The notes under the pieces: model-generated
Told to the model about the DNA's origin: nothing
Seen by the model: only the letters and a program-made list of their open reading frames with translations
Databases searched by the model: none
Program-made: the position numbers and the translations under genes
Assembly (NCBI GenBank): GCA_026182355.1
Contig: JAPFBL010001617.1
Location: forward strand, 9,115,001 to 9,179,000
Direction: 5' to 3'
DNA length: 64,000 nucleotides
Origin: Hermatobates lingyangjiaoensis
Taxonomy: Eukaryota > Arthropoda > Insecta > Hemiptera > Hermatobatidae
Shown here: positions 42,591 to 54,851 of the stretch, piece after piece
How positions within the stretch are numbered: the first letter of the stretch is position 1
Layout: each line of letters starts with the position of its first letter

Positions 42591-43064
42591 GTCAAAAACA
42601 AAATAATAGCTAAAGAAATGGATGAACAGAGAAGGCAAACTCTGGGAATGTTATATATTAGAAAGGACCAGTCATCCCTTAATTATAGAAGTGACATTTC
42701 AAATTTAAATAGTATTTATTCGGCTGTGTTAAATTAAACAGTATTGATCCATGAAAAATTGTTTTAGTGACTTTTTGGTTATCTCGTGAAATTTGGTTAC
42801 CTTGCTTGTTTATTTTAGTTCAGTGTCACATGTTCATTCAAACTAGACAGTTGTTGTTGAAATTTACAGACTATTTTTCTTTGTAAAATAATTTGTAATG
42901 TAATACTTAGTTCTTTTGTTTCAAAATTTATACTTCTGTAAGTTCTCTCATTAACCTACTGTCAAAATTTCTATTGTAATTTGTTAATTGTAACTAATTG
43001 CGCTTTTTATGTATGTTTGCTTTTTCAATGATTGAATTATTTCTTATATTTCCTCTGTTTTCTA
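42591..43064. other. AT-rich intron sequence
   Basis: No gene recognised. It may be part of another pseudo-LTR, since a ribozyme-like remnant follows. Confidence 0.35.
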
Positions 43065-43108
43065 GGCCTATGAAAAAGGTTTTAAATAAAAACCGAAACG
43101 TTGGCATG
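43065..43108 (+). ncRNA. Hammerhead-like remnant, family 1-like
   Basis: CCTATGAAAAAGG is followed by a GGTTTT/AAAACC-type stem and GAAACGTTGGC. The 3' half is perfect (GAAA, ACGT, T, GGC pairing with GCC). The box has lost a G (CTATGA for CTGATGA), so it is predicted inactive. Confidence 0.5.
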
Positions 43109-43139
43109 GAGAAGTTAATTTGAACTTCTGACAGTTGAA

Positions 43140-43207
43140 TCTGAAGAACTGACCGAGTCCCGATAAACTTTAGTTTTGTTTCTATTCCACGGTTGATACT
43201 TTTATCA

Positions 43208-43225
<18 letters not shown>
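43140..43225. repeat. Family-B arm and (TA)n
   Basis: 'gaccgagtcccgataaactt' and 'ggttgatacttttatcaata' match one arm of the hairpin at 4780, followed by a TA run. Confidence 0.65.
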
Positions 43226-43234
<9 letters not shown>

Positions 43235-43240
<6 letters not shown>

Positions 43241-43400
43241 GTGTGTTCTCTAATCGTTATTCGGTCAATTTTCGGGGTTAAAAAATAAAACTCTCGTTGG
43301 CGACGTTTCGGTTCTATTTAAAACCTAATCGTCGACAACGAGAGTTTGATTTTGTATCCTAGTAAATTGACCGAATCCCGATTAGAGAACACACCTATTC
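43235..43400. repeat. Foldback with 'ctctcgttg' arms (family 8)
   Basis: 'gtgtgttctctaatcg' (43232) and 'cgattagagaacacac' (43379) are outer arms. 'aaactctcgttgg' (43288) and 'caacgagagttt' (43336) are inner arms. The centre carries GTTTCGGTT, the reverse complement of AACCGAAAC. Confidence 0.75.
43291..43344 (-). ncRNA. Hammerhead-like motif, family 8, altered box
   Basis: The minus strand reads CTCTCGTTG, then TCGACGA in place of CTGACGA, an extra T, an AGGTT/GAACC-type stem II and GAAA. ACGT, C and CCAACGAGAG follow, the last re-pairing with CTCTCGTTG. Stem I is unusually long at nine pairs. The swapped first two box bases predict low activity. Confidence 0.5.
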
Positions 43401-43430
43401 TATCAAACGGTCGATATATTATTGAATCGG

Positions 43431-43433
<3 letters not shown>

Positions 43434-43480
<47 letters not shown>
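43434..43480. repeat. (TA)n microsatellite
   Basis: Uninterrupted TA repeat between two pseudo-LTR pieces. Confidence 0.9.
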
Positions 43481-43482
<2 letters not shown>

Positions 43483-43524
43483 CTTTAAATTACACAAAGC
43501 ACGACACAGAAAAGAGAATACAAA

Positions 43525-43580
43525 GAAAACTTACAGAATTCAATATTTTGAACTGTTGTTCGTCATCAGGAGAGTAGACT
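43525..43580 (-). ncRNA. Hammerhead-like motif, family 3, G12 lost
   Basis: Minus strand: CTGATGA, an extra C, stem II GAAC/GTTC around AACA, then AAAA where GAAA is needed, then TATT. It is the same family as at 30 kb with a decisive core mutation. Confidence 0.55.
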
Positions 43581-43873
43581 AGTAGAGAGGACGAAGTGAG
43601 AGAGATCTCCCCACGTCGAAGAACGGAGCGCGAATGAAGAAATAAAGAGTCAACCGAAGAGAGCAGCACTAGCGTAAAAAAGGAGCTAGGCACTAAACGT
43701 CGGAGAACGGAGAAAGCAAAAACAGTAGATAAAATTATAAAATTAAAAATTATAAAAAAGGAAATAATAAAAAAAATAAATAAATAAAATAAAATATATA
43801 TATAATAAAAAAAGGAAAAAAAATAATAAATAAAAAAAATATAAAAATATATACGAGTATAAATATATATATA
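43581..43873. repeat. Pseudo-LTR remainder and A/T simple sequence
   Basis: A GC-richer GAGAG/GAACGG segment (43600-43720) is followed by a poly-AAT/AAAT tract. It is reminiscent of the sequence after the ribozyme in the 6.1-kb piece, 'ggagaggagaagaag'. Confidence 0.45.
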
Positions 43874-44115
43874 TCCTGTTCCCTTTCTATTTTTGATTAT
43901 GTTGACCAATGGAAGTGGAGTTTACAAAAATCAAAAATAGAAAGGGAACAGGAGTTCACTGTAAAGTGAGGCTAATGTTTTCTGCCAAACATCATTTAAC
44001 ACAGAGGGACTGTGCAACCTCTACACCTATTGGCAGAACGCAGAGGCTTTTTGCTGAGCAGCGGGCAACTGGGACCTTACACACGGACCTGTAAACTCCA
44101 CTTCCATTGGTCAAC
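43874..44115. repeat. Interlocked inverted repeats (A-B-A'-B')
   Basis: A 24-bp sequence A (43874-43897, starts 'tcctgttccctttc') has its exact complement at 43930-43953. A different 24-bp sequence B (43901-43924, starts 'gttgaccaatgg') has its exact complement at 44092-44115. The order A B A' B' means the two hairpins are mutually exclusive or would form a pseudoknot. The 138-bp segment before B' is GC-richer and non-repetitive. Confidence 0.8.
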
Positions 44116-45582
44116 ATCGCAACGAATCATATATATATAATACTGAGTTATATAGACACATATTCTTAGAAAGACTAATGGGAATGTTCGTAAATATTCT
44201 AATACCTCTTAAGAGAGTTGGGTAGGGGAAGGGAGAGGGTGAACTCCTTTCTAAAAGTTAATATTTATTCAACTTTGATTAAATTTGAAACGTATGCATA
44301 CGATAGGAGCATAACAAAAATAATTCCGAACCTCTAAATTCCTTCCCTAGAAAGGTAGCAAGATTCATAGCAATCTCCATAAAAACTTCAAATATATCTG
44401 CCATTAAATAAACTTAAATTATAGGAATAAAACTCGGAATTTTTAAAAACATTTCCCGAGGAAGGGCATGGAAGTTGTTCTGAATATGCTAATGCCTTTT
44501 TAAGAAAACGACTATGTTTGGCAAAGGTCTCCTTTAAAATTTTCTATATATAATATTCAGAAATTAGAGCCATTATAACAAGGCAGAGAATTGTTTAAAA
44601 CCTTTTACTAAGGAGGGCAATGGAAGCTGTTTAGAATCTCTACTTGACCTCATTGACAGCAGGTGGAAGAAGAAGCCTCCCTTTTTCACATGCATGATTA
44701 AACTTAAAACAATAAAACACATGTAGAAGACACTAAATCATGTTAGCACTTTTTCGAAGGAAGATTATGGATGAAAATTCATATGTACACAATATTTTAA
44801 TTTCGATTAAATTAAAATCACATGTATTATGGAAAGTCATTTTCCAAAGAATTATATGGTATTTTTGTTTGGACAATGAATGATTGAATTTGATAGTATA
44901 CCACTGGATGATATTATTATTATTTTTTTTTTTTTGGCAATAACAGCTTGCATATATTCCCCTCCATCATTTTCAGTAATATCAAAACAGTAACTTTCAG
45001 AAATCTGAGTACAATTTTTGATTATTCATTCTGTGCTGAGTTAACGACGGGTATATCTCTAGTTTTTCAATAAGGATTATAGAGTTTTATTATTGTAGAT
45101 ATGAGTATTAGATTATTGAGTTTTGTAACTTCAACTGTTTTATTTTGTAATTAACTTTTCAATTATTTTAGCTTGAAAATTCATAAGAAGATGAAACAAT
45201 TCGTCAATTCTATTTTGCATTCATTCACGAATAAATTGAATATAGATATGAAGATTAGTTTTTGAGGTGAATCAATAATTTATAAGAGCGTATCAAAGTC
45301 TTTCAAACAACATTTTATCGATACAAAATATATTAATAACGGAAGAAGAACTATTGTTTTATTGTAATGAATAACTAATTTGTAGCACCATGGGTGATTG
45401 AGGTACGTTTAAAGAAGAAGTTTGTAAAATCACGTTTTCTAAAATTCCCTTTACAAACGCTTATAATCCAAACTTTTTTTTGTCCTAAATCACTTACCAA
45501 TGCCAATAATATAATACAGAATGGAACGATCATTATATTAGAAGATTTTAGAAAAACACTTCCTCCATTGTGTTTAAACTAA
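44116..45582. other. AT-rich intron sequence
   Basis: No gene recognised. A loose series of similar phrases ('ttcagaa', 'aggaagggca') between 44200 and 44650 suggests an old degenerate tandem repeat, but I could not define a unit. Confidence 0.35.
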
Positions 45583-47982
45583 TCTATATACTTATAAAAA
45601 CTCTGATGTTCTGTTGCTTGCTCGGATGTTTACACTCGCTTTGAACTGAATATTGATAAAAAAATACTGGTTCCTATGGGGACTGAACACACAGCCAAAT
45701 GGACCTTCTTACAAATAGATTCCAAACCTGATATAAATGACGTGATGTTTGTATAACCCAACTAAAGATGAAGCTTCAGCTATTTTATTATCACAAAGTG
45801 ATTTTGGATATCAACAGATTAAATATTATTAGTTTTTCAATCTAATTTATAATGACTTAATTATAACAAATTTAGAAAGAGAAAATTTAATGAATAACGA
45901 CGAGAATATGAAATGCTTATTTAATATACCAACAAATGATATTTATTATAGTTAACAGAAGTTTTATAAATTACTAATTTAATATAAGTAAAATATTAAC
46001 AGTATGCAATCTTGTACGTAATCAAAAAACACTTTCTCATAATGCGTATATTTCCATCTTTTGATATATCAATTTCAATAAAAATGATAAGAGTAAGGCT
46101 TCGGAAGGTACAGGAAAGATCTTAATAAAACTAATTCTCTCTAAATTAAGGAGTTCAGGACAAATTACATTGACTATAGCCTCTCAGGAATTGGCAACTT
46201 CCTCCAGTTGTCAAGAGAGAAAGTGATGTTGATGTCTATATGCTTACTTATGTGATATCAGAGTCTTACTTGTGGCGCAAATTTATTAAGTTCTATTTAA
46301 CACGTAATATGAGGCTTCAAGAAGAAAGTGAGGAATACTCTAAATTTCTGATAAATATTGGCGAAGACAGAGTTGAAAAGAATGCAAATAAAGAGATTAT
46401 TGCTGCCCGAAAACATGTTTATCCTAATGTTGGTTAGCGTATTGAATTCATTCCCTCTTCATTCGCCAACCCACAAATATTGTTCACAGAAAATTCTATA
46501 TAAGAGATACTCAGTGAAATTAATCATAGGTTCATTGAATAATTTCCAGGAGGAATTAAACAATATCTGTCATATAACTCGGTTTGTGTAGGAACAGAAC
46601 CTACAAATTACGCTCAAGAATTTCTTGACTCACTAGAGTTGTCTGGATTACTCCAACAAAAGCTAGAACTAAAAAAAGAAGTACCTGTCAAGTGTTTGTA
46701 TGGGTAATATTGATCCACCGCGCTTATGTAATGGAACAAGACTAATAACTAGATAAGACTACTCTGAGGAGTTTCATGATAATGTCATTGTTTGTACAAT
46801 TATCGTAACACGGTTTCAAGGGAAAATAGTTTTAATTCCAAGATTGAAAATCGTTTTATCTGAAGAGGACAACATTCCTTTTTCAAGGATTCAATTTCCA
46901 ATGGAGTTAGCATTTGCCATGACTATTCATAAGTCTCAAGGAGAGACTCTACAGAAAGTTTTAGTTCATTTAGATAAACCAATATTCCAACATGGCATGG
47001 CAACAGGTCAGGGGTACTCTAGTATACTTATAAAACTCTGTTGATCTTGATTGCTTGGAGGTTTATATTTCTATAATAATGCTTATATTCCATAATTCCA
47101 GTGTATGCCGAATGATTCAAATAAATATTAAAGAAAACAGTCAATATATTACTTTACAAATAACGGCATTAAATAGGAAGAAAAAACATGAAAATAAATT
47201 CTCTCAACATTTAGTCAGGTGAATTTAATGACTCCAGATGTAAAATCTATTACATATATGGAATAAACTTAAACAGTTATTTTTTTACGAAAGATCGTAG
47301 TCTCATTTTTGAAAATCTTATGGTTCTTTAGACGATTTTTTTTTTATTCCACGTAATTACTGATTCTGTCAAGAAAACGAATTGGTCAGTTTTTCTGGTT
47401 CAAAATCAAACTTTGAAATCCAACGTTTTGAATTAAAATTCGTATTTGGAACCTTCGTAGTAACCGGATGTATGAAATTCCGAAAGTATATATAATAAAC
47501 TATTACATTAAAGGTTTAAAATGAATAATTTTAGAAATATAAACTTGAACACAAATGTCAGCTTAAATACGAATGTTCTAAAGTAGTATTATAAAGGCAT
47601 ATTTTTTTCATTAATTTTATTCTATTTTGGGTAAATTAAATAGACTATTTCAATTTAAAGGTTTTCTTTGATTTAAATATGCTATGTGTGTATATAACAT
47701 GAATTGATGTTTTATTTATTTATGTAATAAAATAAATGAAATCATTCACTTTTGAATGATTTTTTCTTTTATTCAATATACTTACTGTGAATATATCTTG
47801 AAACCTGTTAAGAATGCTATATCAAAGGCTTGGGTCATATAAGAATCTTTGTTTTCATGACTTAATGACAGGAAACAGCAATAACAGTTATTTCTGCCAA
47901 TAATGTTCAGTGAATTTATTTTATGAACTGTTACTATAATTTCTTAACATTAAGTGACACAAGGGGGTCACGGGTCGCCTAG
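45583..47982 (+). mobile_element. Helitron, 2.4 kb, with complete ends
   Basis: It begins A|TCTATATACTTATAAAAAC and ends CGCCTAG|T. Eleven bases before the end is a five-pair hairpin (GTGAC...GTCAC, 47953-47971). These are the three diagnostic Helitron features. The interior encodes a decayed Pif1-like helicase. The copy is longer than family A and distinct in sequence. Confidence 0.88.
46180..47043 (+). pseudogene. Helitron Pif1-like helicase, C-terminal half
   Basis: The fragments in order are ELATSSSCQERK/LPPVVKRESDV in overlapping frames, and SESYLWRKFIKFYLTRNMRL, corresponding to the S.LW...L..NMR block. IGEDRVEKNANKEI follows, then EFLDSLELSGLLQQKLELKK, FQGKIVLIPRLKIVLSEEDN and LAFAMTIHKSQGETLQKVLV (motif VI), ending at the TGA at 47041-47043. 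Several frameshifts separate them. The Rep/HUH endonuclease part is absent. Confidence 0.8.
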
Positions 47983-48185
47983 TTTATTTTTACTACTTAA
48001 AATATAAAAATAGAAGATGAACCTAATGAACAGGGACTATTATTTGACAGTAGCTAGGAATAAATTACAATTATTTAAATGTTGAGATGTTTTCATTTTA
48101 TGAATATATATACTTAATTAATAAATTAATAAGTATACTTAATTTGAAACATGCTATTGTAGAATTTTTTATTCTTAACAGGAAA
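47983..48185. other. AT-rich intron sequence
   Basis: No feature recognised. Confidence 0.35.
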
Positions 48186-48570
48186 TAGATGTGATGCAGA
48201 CGAATACAGTGATGCTAGTGGCGCCGGAAGGATAGGGCCGGGAGTGGAGGTGGAGGGGGTTATCGAGGAGGTCGTGATCGACATGGGCACCGTTTAAAAG
48301 CCCGACAGCGAAAGGTAATTTGGAGGTGGTGGAGGGACGGAAGTGGGGGGAGCTACGGAGACAGGGAAATATTTATAGTGGGCCCGGCGGCGCCCGGCCT
48401 GTTTGTGTGGCGTGCGGCGACCCGACGTAAAGCAATACCCCTGGGACCGCTTGTTTTGCCACGACCACTGTTGACCTAGAGGTACGCACGCCCTCGGGAC
48501 GCCCTGTTGACACTCTCCGACACAACGTCAAAATAAACCACCGCCTTCCGCTTTCCACAGCTGTCTCAAT
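48186..48570. promoter_or_regulatory. GC-rich island in the tailup intron
   Basis: This is the most GC-rich non-coding stretch of the window ('gggcccggcggcgcccggcc' at 48380, several GGAGG/GGTGG tracts). It has no repeat similarity and no credible coding frame. It could be an internal promoter or enhancer of tailup, or an unannotated non-coding exon. No motif settles which. Confidence 0.4.
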
Positions 48571-51129
48571 CACCTTCTTCCAGTCTTCTGGAAATTAGTT
48601 TATTGCTAGGATGACAACTGTTTCGCCCTTTCATATTTCCTTTGATTGCTTTACACTTGAGCTCTCCCTTATGTCTTCTTCGTTAATCAATTAATCACTT
48701 AATTTAATTTAATCAATTAAACATTCCTCAGTCACTATACCCCAATAGTGTCTTGAGAGTCGTCTCAATACCGATAAGAAATTACTGCAGGATTTTGCAT
48801 TTCCTTGCAAAAAGGAAATTATATTATCTTTAAAAATTTTAAAGATAATAATCACAATTATGATCATATTGTTTTTAAGAGGAAAAAATCCGTCACAAGA
48901 ACATATTTTCACACAATTACTGGAAATTAATCAACTTCAATAACCTCAGAAGACTTATCGTCTTCCGAGAACAAACAAGTGTTTTAATGGTTTTTGATTC
49001 ACCGATTTGTATACTTTGTATTCTGTAAATACTAAGGATATTATATAGATCCAAACTCGCATTTTCCTACAAGCAGGTACTTAAACATTTAACTAAACAG
49101 TAGCATTATAACTATGAAACAGCAAAGGGTTAACATCTGTGCACTGTAAAACTCAAAATCTATGAACAATTACTGATGGGATGAACTTCAGGACCTCTTT
49201 CACCATACATTGCTCTTTTGCAATTTGTTGACTGATAATAAAGCTTGGTCAAATTTAGGTCTATTAGTTAATTTTAAATTTTTTCCCAATATATATAAGA
49301 AATCAAATGGTGTTGGCTTAAAACAATATCGTGCAACTGGTTTTATCGGACAACGGTTCAAACCTGCTCATTATTCTTTCCTAGTTGTTTAACTTGTCTT
49401 TAAGAATATTTTATCTAGTTTTCAGTGTCTTTGTTCTAAACAATTTGTCAGTTGAGAATTGATAATAAACTAGGCGGACTAGCGACTTTGGGTACACAAC
49501 CCAAAGCCGTCCAACAAGGCAGGCTCAGGTAATCACCTATCGCATTCTTCTTGATGTCAGGTACTCTGACATCAGACTCTACATAATCTAATGTTTTACC
49601 ACTTTCACTATTGTTAATTATAACAAAATAAGAGGAAATAATTCATTCCAGGTGCTACGAAAAAAAAAACCATTACCTATGTATGAATCTAAATACTCGT
49701 CAGGAAAGGCGCATGTTCTCTACTCAGTTTCTCTCTTAGTAAGAAATTTTGTAAATCATTTCAATTTTCATTAGAATTTGAAGTGATATGATTAGAAAAA
49801 GACAATGTTTTACCTTCTACGTGTCTTCATACGACGAGCTTCCGACGTAGGCCATAATCGAGAACAAACCGAATGTTATTGTGTTGTTAGGTGTCTTTTT
49901 TCTTCTCTTAAATCGATTGTTGCGTACATTATCGATTATTGTGTACCAGTCCATATAATTTTATTTGATCTAAATAACTCATTTTTTAAATTCACTAATT
50001 TATATTTCTTTTTAACTAAATTTAATTTTTGAGCTTTATTCCTGTTTTCTTCATTACTTTCTTGTCTGTCACTATTTCTACTCCTAAATGTCCATAGATC
50101 TGTAACTGATTAATATTTAATCAGTTACATCATAGTGCATTTGAAGATACTAGGAATTTTTAAATAAAAACAGTGAATTAAAACAGTTGCTCACAATTCC
50201 AGGACAGATGAAATACTTAGACCATTGACAGGTTCACTGGCATGTAAGAAAAGACAAACAAACAGGCAAGAACCAACGATGACGATAGGGATGGAAAATA
50301 ATTAAAATTAAGTTTAATGAAAAATAAATAGTATTTTAGAGAGTAAAAATTTATTGAATTTGAGTTTTGACTTTTAACCTGCTCGCACAACATTATTTAA
50401 GAACTTATTCGAGAATAATGTAATATTAAAAATATAGATCTTTAAAGGAATGAAAATTAATTTAATTTAATAATTATATACAACGCTATGAAAATATCAA
50501 TTTTTTATCTCATTTTAAATAATATTTTTCATATGAATGTTGATTATCTGGAAAAAATGTGTGAACACTCTTGGTATAAACAACAAAATCTTAGAACAGT
50601 GTATTAGAGGCAAAGAGTATACAAAGGAAGTTTATGCTGATATATGCTGAGCAATCCATGTATAGTTCAGAGATAAGGTGTTCTGAATAAAAATCTCGCC
50701 GGGTAAGACCAACTTATTGCCTAATGAAAATACAATATACCAATCAGTGAAATCATATTCATACTTGAGAGATCAAATTGTTAAACGTCTGAATTTAATT
50801 AAAGAAGGAAGATACAAAAGAAAACGTGTTAGAAGAGGAATTACGGAAACTGAATTTAGGGTGTCTGTTTGCTAACAGTCGTAATGGATCAGTGTGTAGT
50901 GCCAAACAGCCTCGCTCAACAGGCCACATTATTTTTAAACTGAACTTGATACACCAAGACAGGACCCCTTCTATCACAATAAGTTCTACTCTGCCAACTA
51001 GATCGTCATCAACTAAAAGAACTAACTTCATGGTAATCACACATTGACAACAAAGTTGTTTGTACTACCTATATAACAACGGGGATGCATAGCAAGAATG
51101 CAAAGAAGAACTAGAGTTGAAAATATATA
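48571..51129. other. Unique AT-rich intron sequence
   Basis: No gene recognised. Around 48690-48722 there are clustered TAAT/ATTA homeodomain-type sites. The frames at 50795-51047 open on both strands but show no recognisable domain. Confidence 0.35.
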
Positions 51130-51489
51130 TTACCGATACTTTACTCTAAGTAAAATAATCATTAGAAAATGTAATATCCAGATCTTGATGGATTTACATG
51201 TTTTGAGGTCCCAAAGTCCTTTTCTGATAATTTTTCGACGATGTCCACTTGTGCGTGGATGTGTGGGAAGTGTTTATGCAAAAGTTTATGGGCACGCTAA
51301 GGACCCATCATTTGATGAATCAAATTCATATTTTATAAAAAAAATTGTGTAAAATGTGCAAAAAAATATAGGGTAGATGTGCCCTATTGTTTGGCGGCAA
51401 TATTGCATGATGGGAAAGTGACATTTTTGGCCAAAATGTGATTTTAGATAGCACATTTCTTCTCCTAAACTACCATTACTGCTAAAGAG
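51130..51489 (+). repeat. Interspersed repeat family R, truncated plus copy
   Basis: Starts 'actttactctaagtaaaata', continues through 'ggatttacatgttttgaggt' and a shortened GTGCGTGGATGTGTGGG tract to 'gcatgatgggaaagtgacat'. It ends where family J begins. Confidence 0.7.
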
Positions 51490-52740
51490 ATACTAATTTT
51501 AAGCTACTCCTTTGGTCGCTTGATGAACATATTTTTTCTTATATTTACTTGAATAAACTGAAAAAACTGAACAATTTTGAAGACTTAAAGGAATTAATTT
51601 GGCTTAATTCTTGAATGTAGAAGGAGCTCTTGATAGACACACTCAAATCGATGAATCAACATTGATATATAAATGAATTAATACACAAACTACGGAATAG
51701 ATTGAAGTAATAACGTTAAGGAATAATTAGTGTATATATAAGATCTAACACAGTTGTGAGGACTGAAAGATGCTCTCAAGGAGACATAGATCACTCCTGT
51801 TCTAGTGACTAGTTGAAGATGACCTACTAGAAACTCTATATAATGATGGCTATGATACGCAAGGATATGCATAAAACCTCTTATTACAATAAGAGTAATA
51901 ATGCTTCATGCTACTACCTTTCAGATAATGCAGTATGTTGCCTAAATTGTTGGAAGATAGATAATGGAGAAATGTCTAGGAATAAATCCACCTAAAACGA
52001 CCCTTAGTCTGATAAACTAAGGGGTCATAATTTATTTTGGAAATGTTTGAAACCATACAAACATACTAGAGTTCCGAGCATTTTTGTTCTACCCACTTTG
52101 ACTACCACAATAGTGAATTGACAAATAGATTTAGAAGCTAGCAGTTAATAGATGATGAAAACAAGCGTGTCCATTTTCTTTTAGAAAGCTTTTTCCAACT
52201 GAACTTACAATGGGGAAGAACACTATTGCTTCAAACGGAGGATTTAAAAATATATGTAGAACATCTATTAGAAATTCGTCTACCTAACTAATATGAATGG
52301 AAACTGTAATTGACATAATAAGAAGAGTTAACTGCCTTGAGAGGATACAGATTTTTCTCAAATCAAACCTAAAACTATAGAAGTGAGGGCTAGTTCTATG
52401 TACATTAAGAAGGTCATTAAAGAACTTAAAATCTTAAGTTGAATTTAATTACAACCATACGATGACCGCTGGGCGTACGGGTCGGATGAATTCAGGCCAC
52501 CAGTTTAATAATTTTAATAACATGTCAGATTGATCATTGTTTTCAAGTTTCTCATAACTTATAAAGTGATTATAGCTGCATGTAAACAAATGATAAATTT
52601 TTGATTAAATTACATGAACAACCACATTAAAATAAAACAAAATATCATCGGTTATCAAAGAATGTGATATTATGTTCAATTATAATTAAAGTTGAGTGTA
52701 GGCAACTACAGATTAATTTTTTTTATAACTACAAATTATG
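51490..52740 (+). repeat. Interspersed repeat family J, long copy
   Basis: It is collinear with 60770-62050 over about 1.2 kb at roughly 70-75% by eye. Landmarks are 'aggagctcttgatagacaca', 'aataaatccacctaaaacga' and 'gttgagtgtaggcaactaca'. No coding domain was recognised. It could be a non-autonomous element of unknown class. Confidence 0.65.
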
Positions 52741-53735
52741 GTTTTTTACTGTATGAATTACTAATTAAGGGGATTATATAAGTATGTCTATGATATTAGT
52801 GATTAGAAGTCAGAATTAACTAATTCTGACTTCTCTTGCTCAAATAGTTTGTCATCAAGTTCATTACGCCATCAAATTTTTTTTTCTTCATCCTTAAAAG
52901 AAGATTTCTAATTATTCAAAATAAATATCATTACTTCTGAAGTTATTTTTCTAGATAAGGGGCAAATAACATTCTGATATAATGAAAGTTGATCAACCTA
53001 CATCTTCCTATGAAGAACAGGTTAATTGGATGAGAACATTCCATGTTTGATTCAGTTCTCTCATCCTTGTCATCTCGATCCTCCTTTGAAGTTTTTCATG
53101 AGAATTACTGAGAAATTTTTTATAAATACCAAATTATATATAGGATTATTTTTTGGAGCAAATGTAAAGTAGATAATGCAATTAAGAGTATTAAGAAAAA
53201 GAAAATGGAAGATAAGCGAGAACTGAATGAACAGAAGATCTAAACTTTAAAGTTCGAGTTTTGAATGACTTATCTGATAACCAATAATTGATTATTAAGA
53301 AATATCACTTCAAGAAAAGTTGAAGTCTACAATGTGTGATTAAACATTATCTCTGTAAACAGGACAGCCATAGAGAAAAACCGAAGTTTAGTAAAACACA
53401 GGTAGTGAGTAAATGTTCTGTCATTGTAAAATGAGATATACGCTTCAAATGCTACAGAGATTAGTTTTTTTGTAACAAAATAAAGTTGAAGTAAACCAAA
53501 TCTGTTATAACATAATTGATTTTCGATAGTACACAAATAACAGTAATGTTGTCAGTGTGCTTCTTAAGTTAGATTATTGCAACATTTATTATGACATATC
53601 CACTATTTAGCTGACATAGTCAAGCTAAATAAAGTATGAAGGGGGAATATAAGTGAAGTAAATAAAAAATATTTTTTGTTTATATTTAGTGGTTACTTAA
53701 GGAACTATCTGGTGGGTTGTTTTTTTTTTCTTGAA
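52741..53735. other. AT-rich intron sequence
   Basis: No gene recognised. A short inverted pair 'attagaagtcagaattaact' / 'agttaattctgacttct' is near 52801-52835. Confidence 0.35.
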
Positions 53736-53739
53736 AAAG

Positions 53740-53960
53740 AAGAAGACGAAGGGAGGAGAGGTTTTCATGGAGTTTTTTCAGTGGTATTAGAGAGGCGGTG
53801 GTAGGGTGAGCTGCAGCAGCCGATAAGAGCCAACAGGCCTATTATCTGACTCTCTCTGATGCTAATGCAGCCTGGACCGGGGCCATTGCCTCTCTCGCCT
53901 CCTTCTCTCAACTTTACCAATATCTTCTACATATCCATTACCACAAAAAGAAAGAAATTA
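53740..53960. promoter_or_regulatory. Candidate enhancer island with GATA and POU-like sites
   Basis: GC-richer non-repeat sequence containing CCGATAAG (about 53819), TTATCT (53842-53847) and ATGCTAAT (53859-53866), close to 'gagctgcagcagcc'. Site clustering inside a developmental regulator's intron suggests an enhancer. No coding signal was seen. Confidence 0.35.
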
Positions 53961-54485
53961 GCCGACTCTGCAAGGAATCTCTCTAAAAACTACATCGCTA
54001 TTCCACCCGTACCATTTTTCAATTCTTATCTCCTTCTTGACCTTAAAGTGAACACGACTCCAGTTACTAACCTTGAAGGATGCACAAGTCTGCATTGTTT
54101 CCATAACTTGTAACTTATTTAAATTAAATTCTTTTAGAAGTTAAGATACAGTTTATACAGTCCTTTGTAAAGGACTCAAGTTTTACTACTGATGTTGTTT
54201 ACTCAATTCCTTTGAGGCGGGCTTGCATTTAATTAGAGATATGTATATGTAATTTAAACAACAGAATGAATTGATAAAAAGCCTTAATATAGTTGATGTG
54301 TAAAGAAAAAGATTTTTATTTCATTTAAATATGAAAACTATTGACAGATTTCTTAAGTTTGAGAAAAAAGATAAATTTAGTTCTCAAGACTGACTTTGCA
54401 TACGATTAACTGAAAGCCAAAACAAAATATACCTAAACTTAATTAGCATAATATTAATTTATGCGAATTATTCTCGTAGATTTAG
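53961..54485. other. AT-rich intron sequence
   Basis: No feature recognised. Confidence 0.35.
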
Positions 54486-54704
54486 CATACAGACGATCTT
54501 GCACGTTGTTGCTACGGCAGAACGTTTCAAACAATCGATCATCTGCTGTGGGACTGCGAAAAATTTTACTCAGACAGGGCCACCTTGATGAGAGCAATAA
54601 TGACTTATGGTGGGACCTGGCCTAAGTATCAACTCTTGGAAAGAGACTATTATAATTATTTTCACAATACGTTTCAAAAATATTTACTACAATTGATTAA
54701 GTAA
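54486..54704 (+). pseudogene. LINE ORF2 C-terminal end
   Basis: The open stretch to the TAA at 54702-54704 reads ARCCYGRTFQTIDHLLWDCE, KFYSDRATLMRAI and YGGTWPKYQLL. The C...(T)xDHLLWDC...W P pattern is the C-terminal zinc-knuckle end of many R1/Jockey/I-type LINEs. Everything upstream is lost, as expected for 5' truncation. The 3'UTR that follows ends in CA repeats. Confidence 0.72.
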
Positions 54705-54811
54705 ATGATCATAAGATGTAAATTGCATGTAATACAAACTAGTGTAGCATGCAGGAAATATATCAATTATCTCATGGGGTACTGCTCGTGAGGAAAAAGA
54801 AAGAGAGCCAC

Positions 54812-54851
<40 letters not shown>

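Noticed and set aside
48373..48573. 66-codon frame in the GC-rich island
   Set aside because: High GC alone opens frames. No domain, splice context or repeat coding signal.
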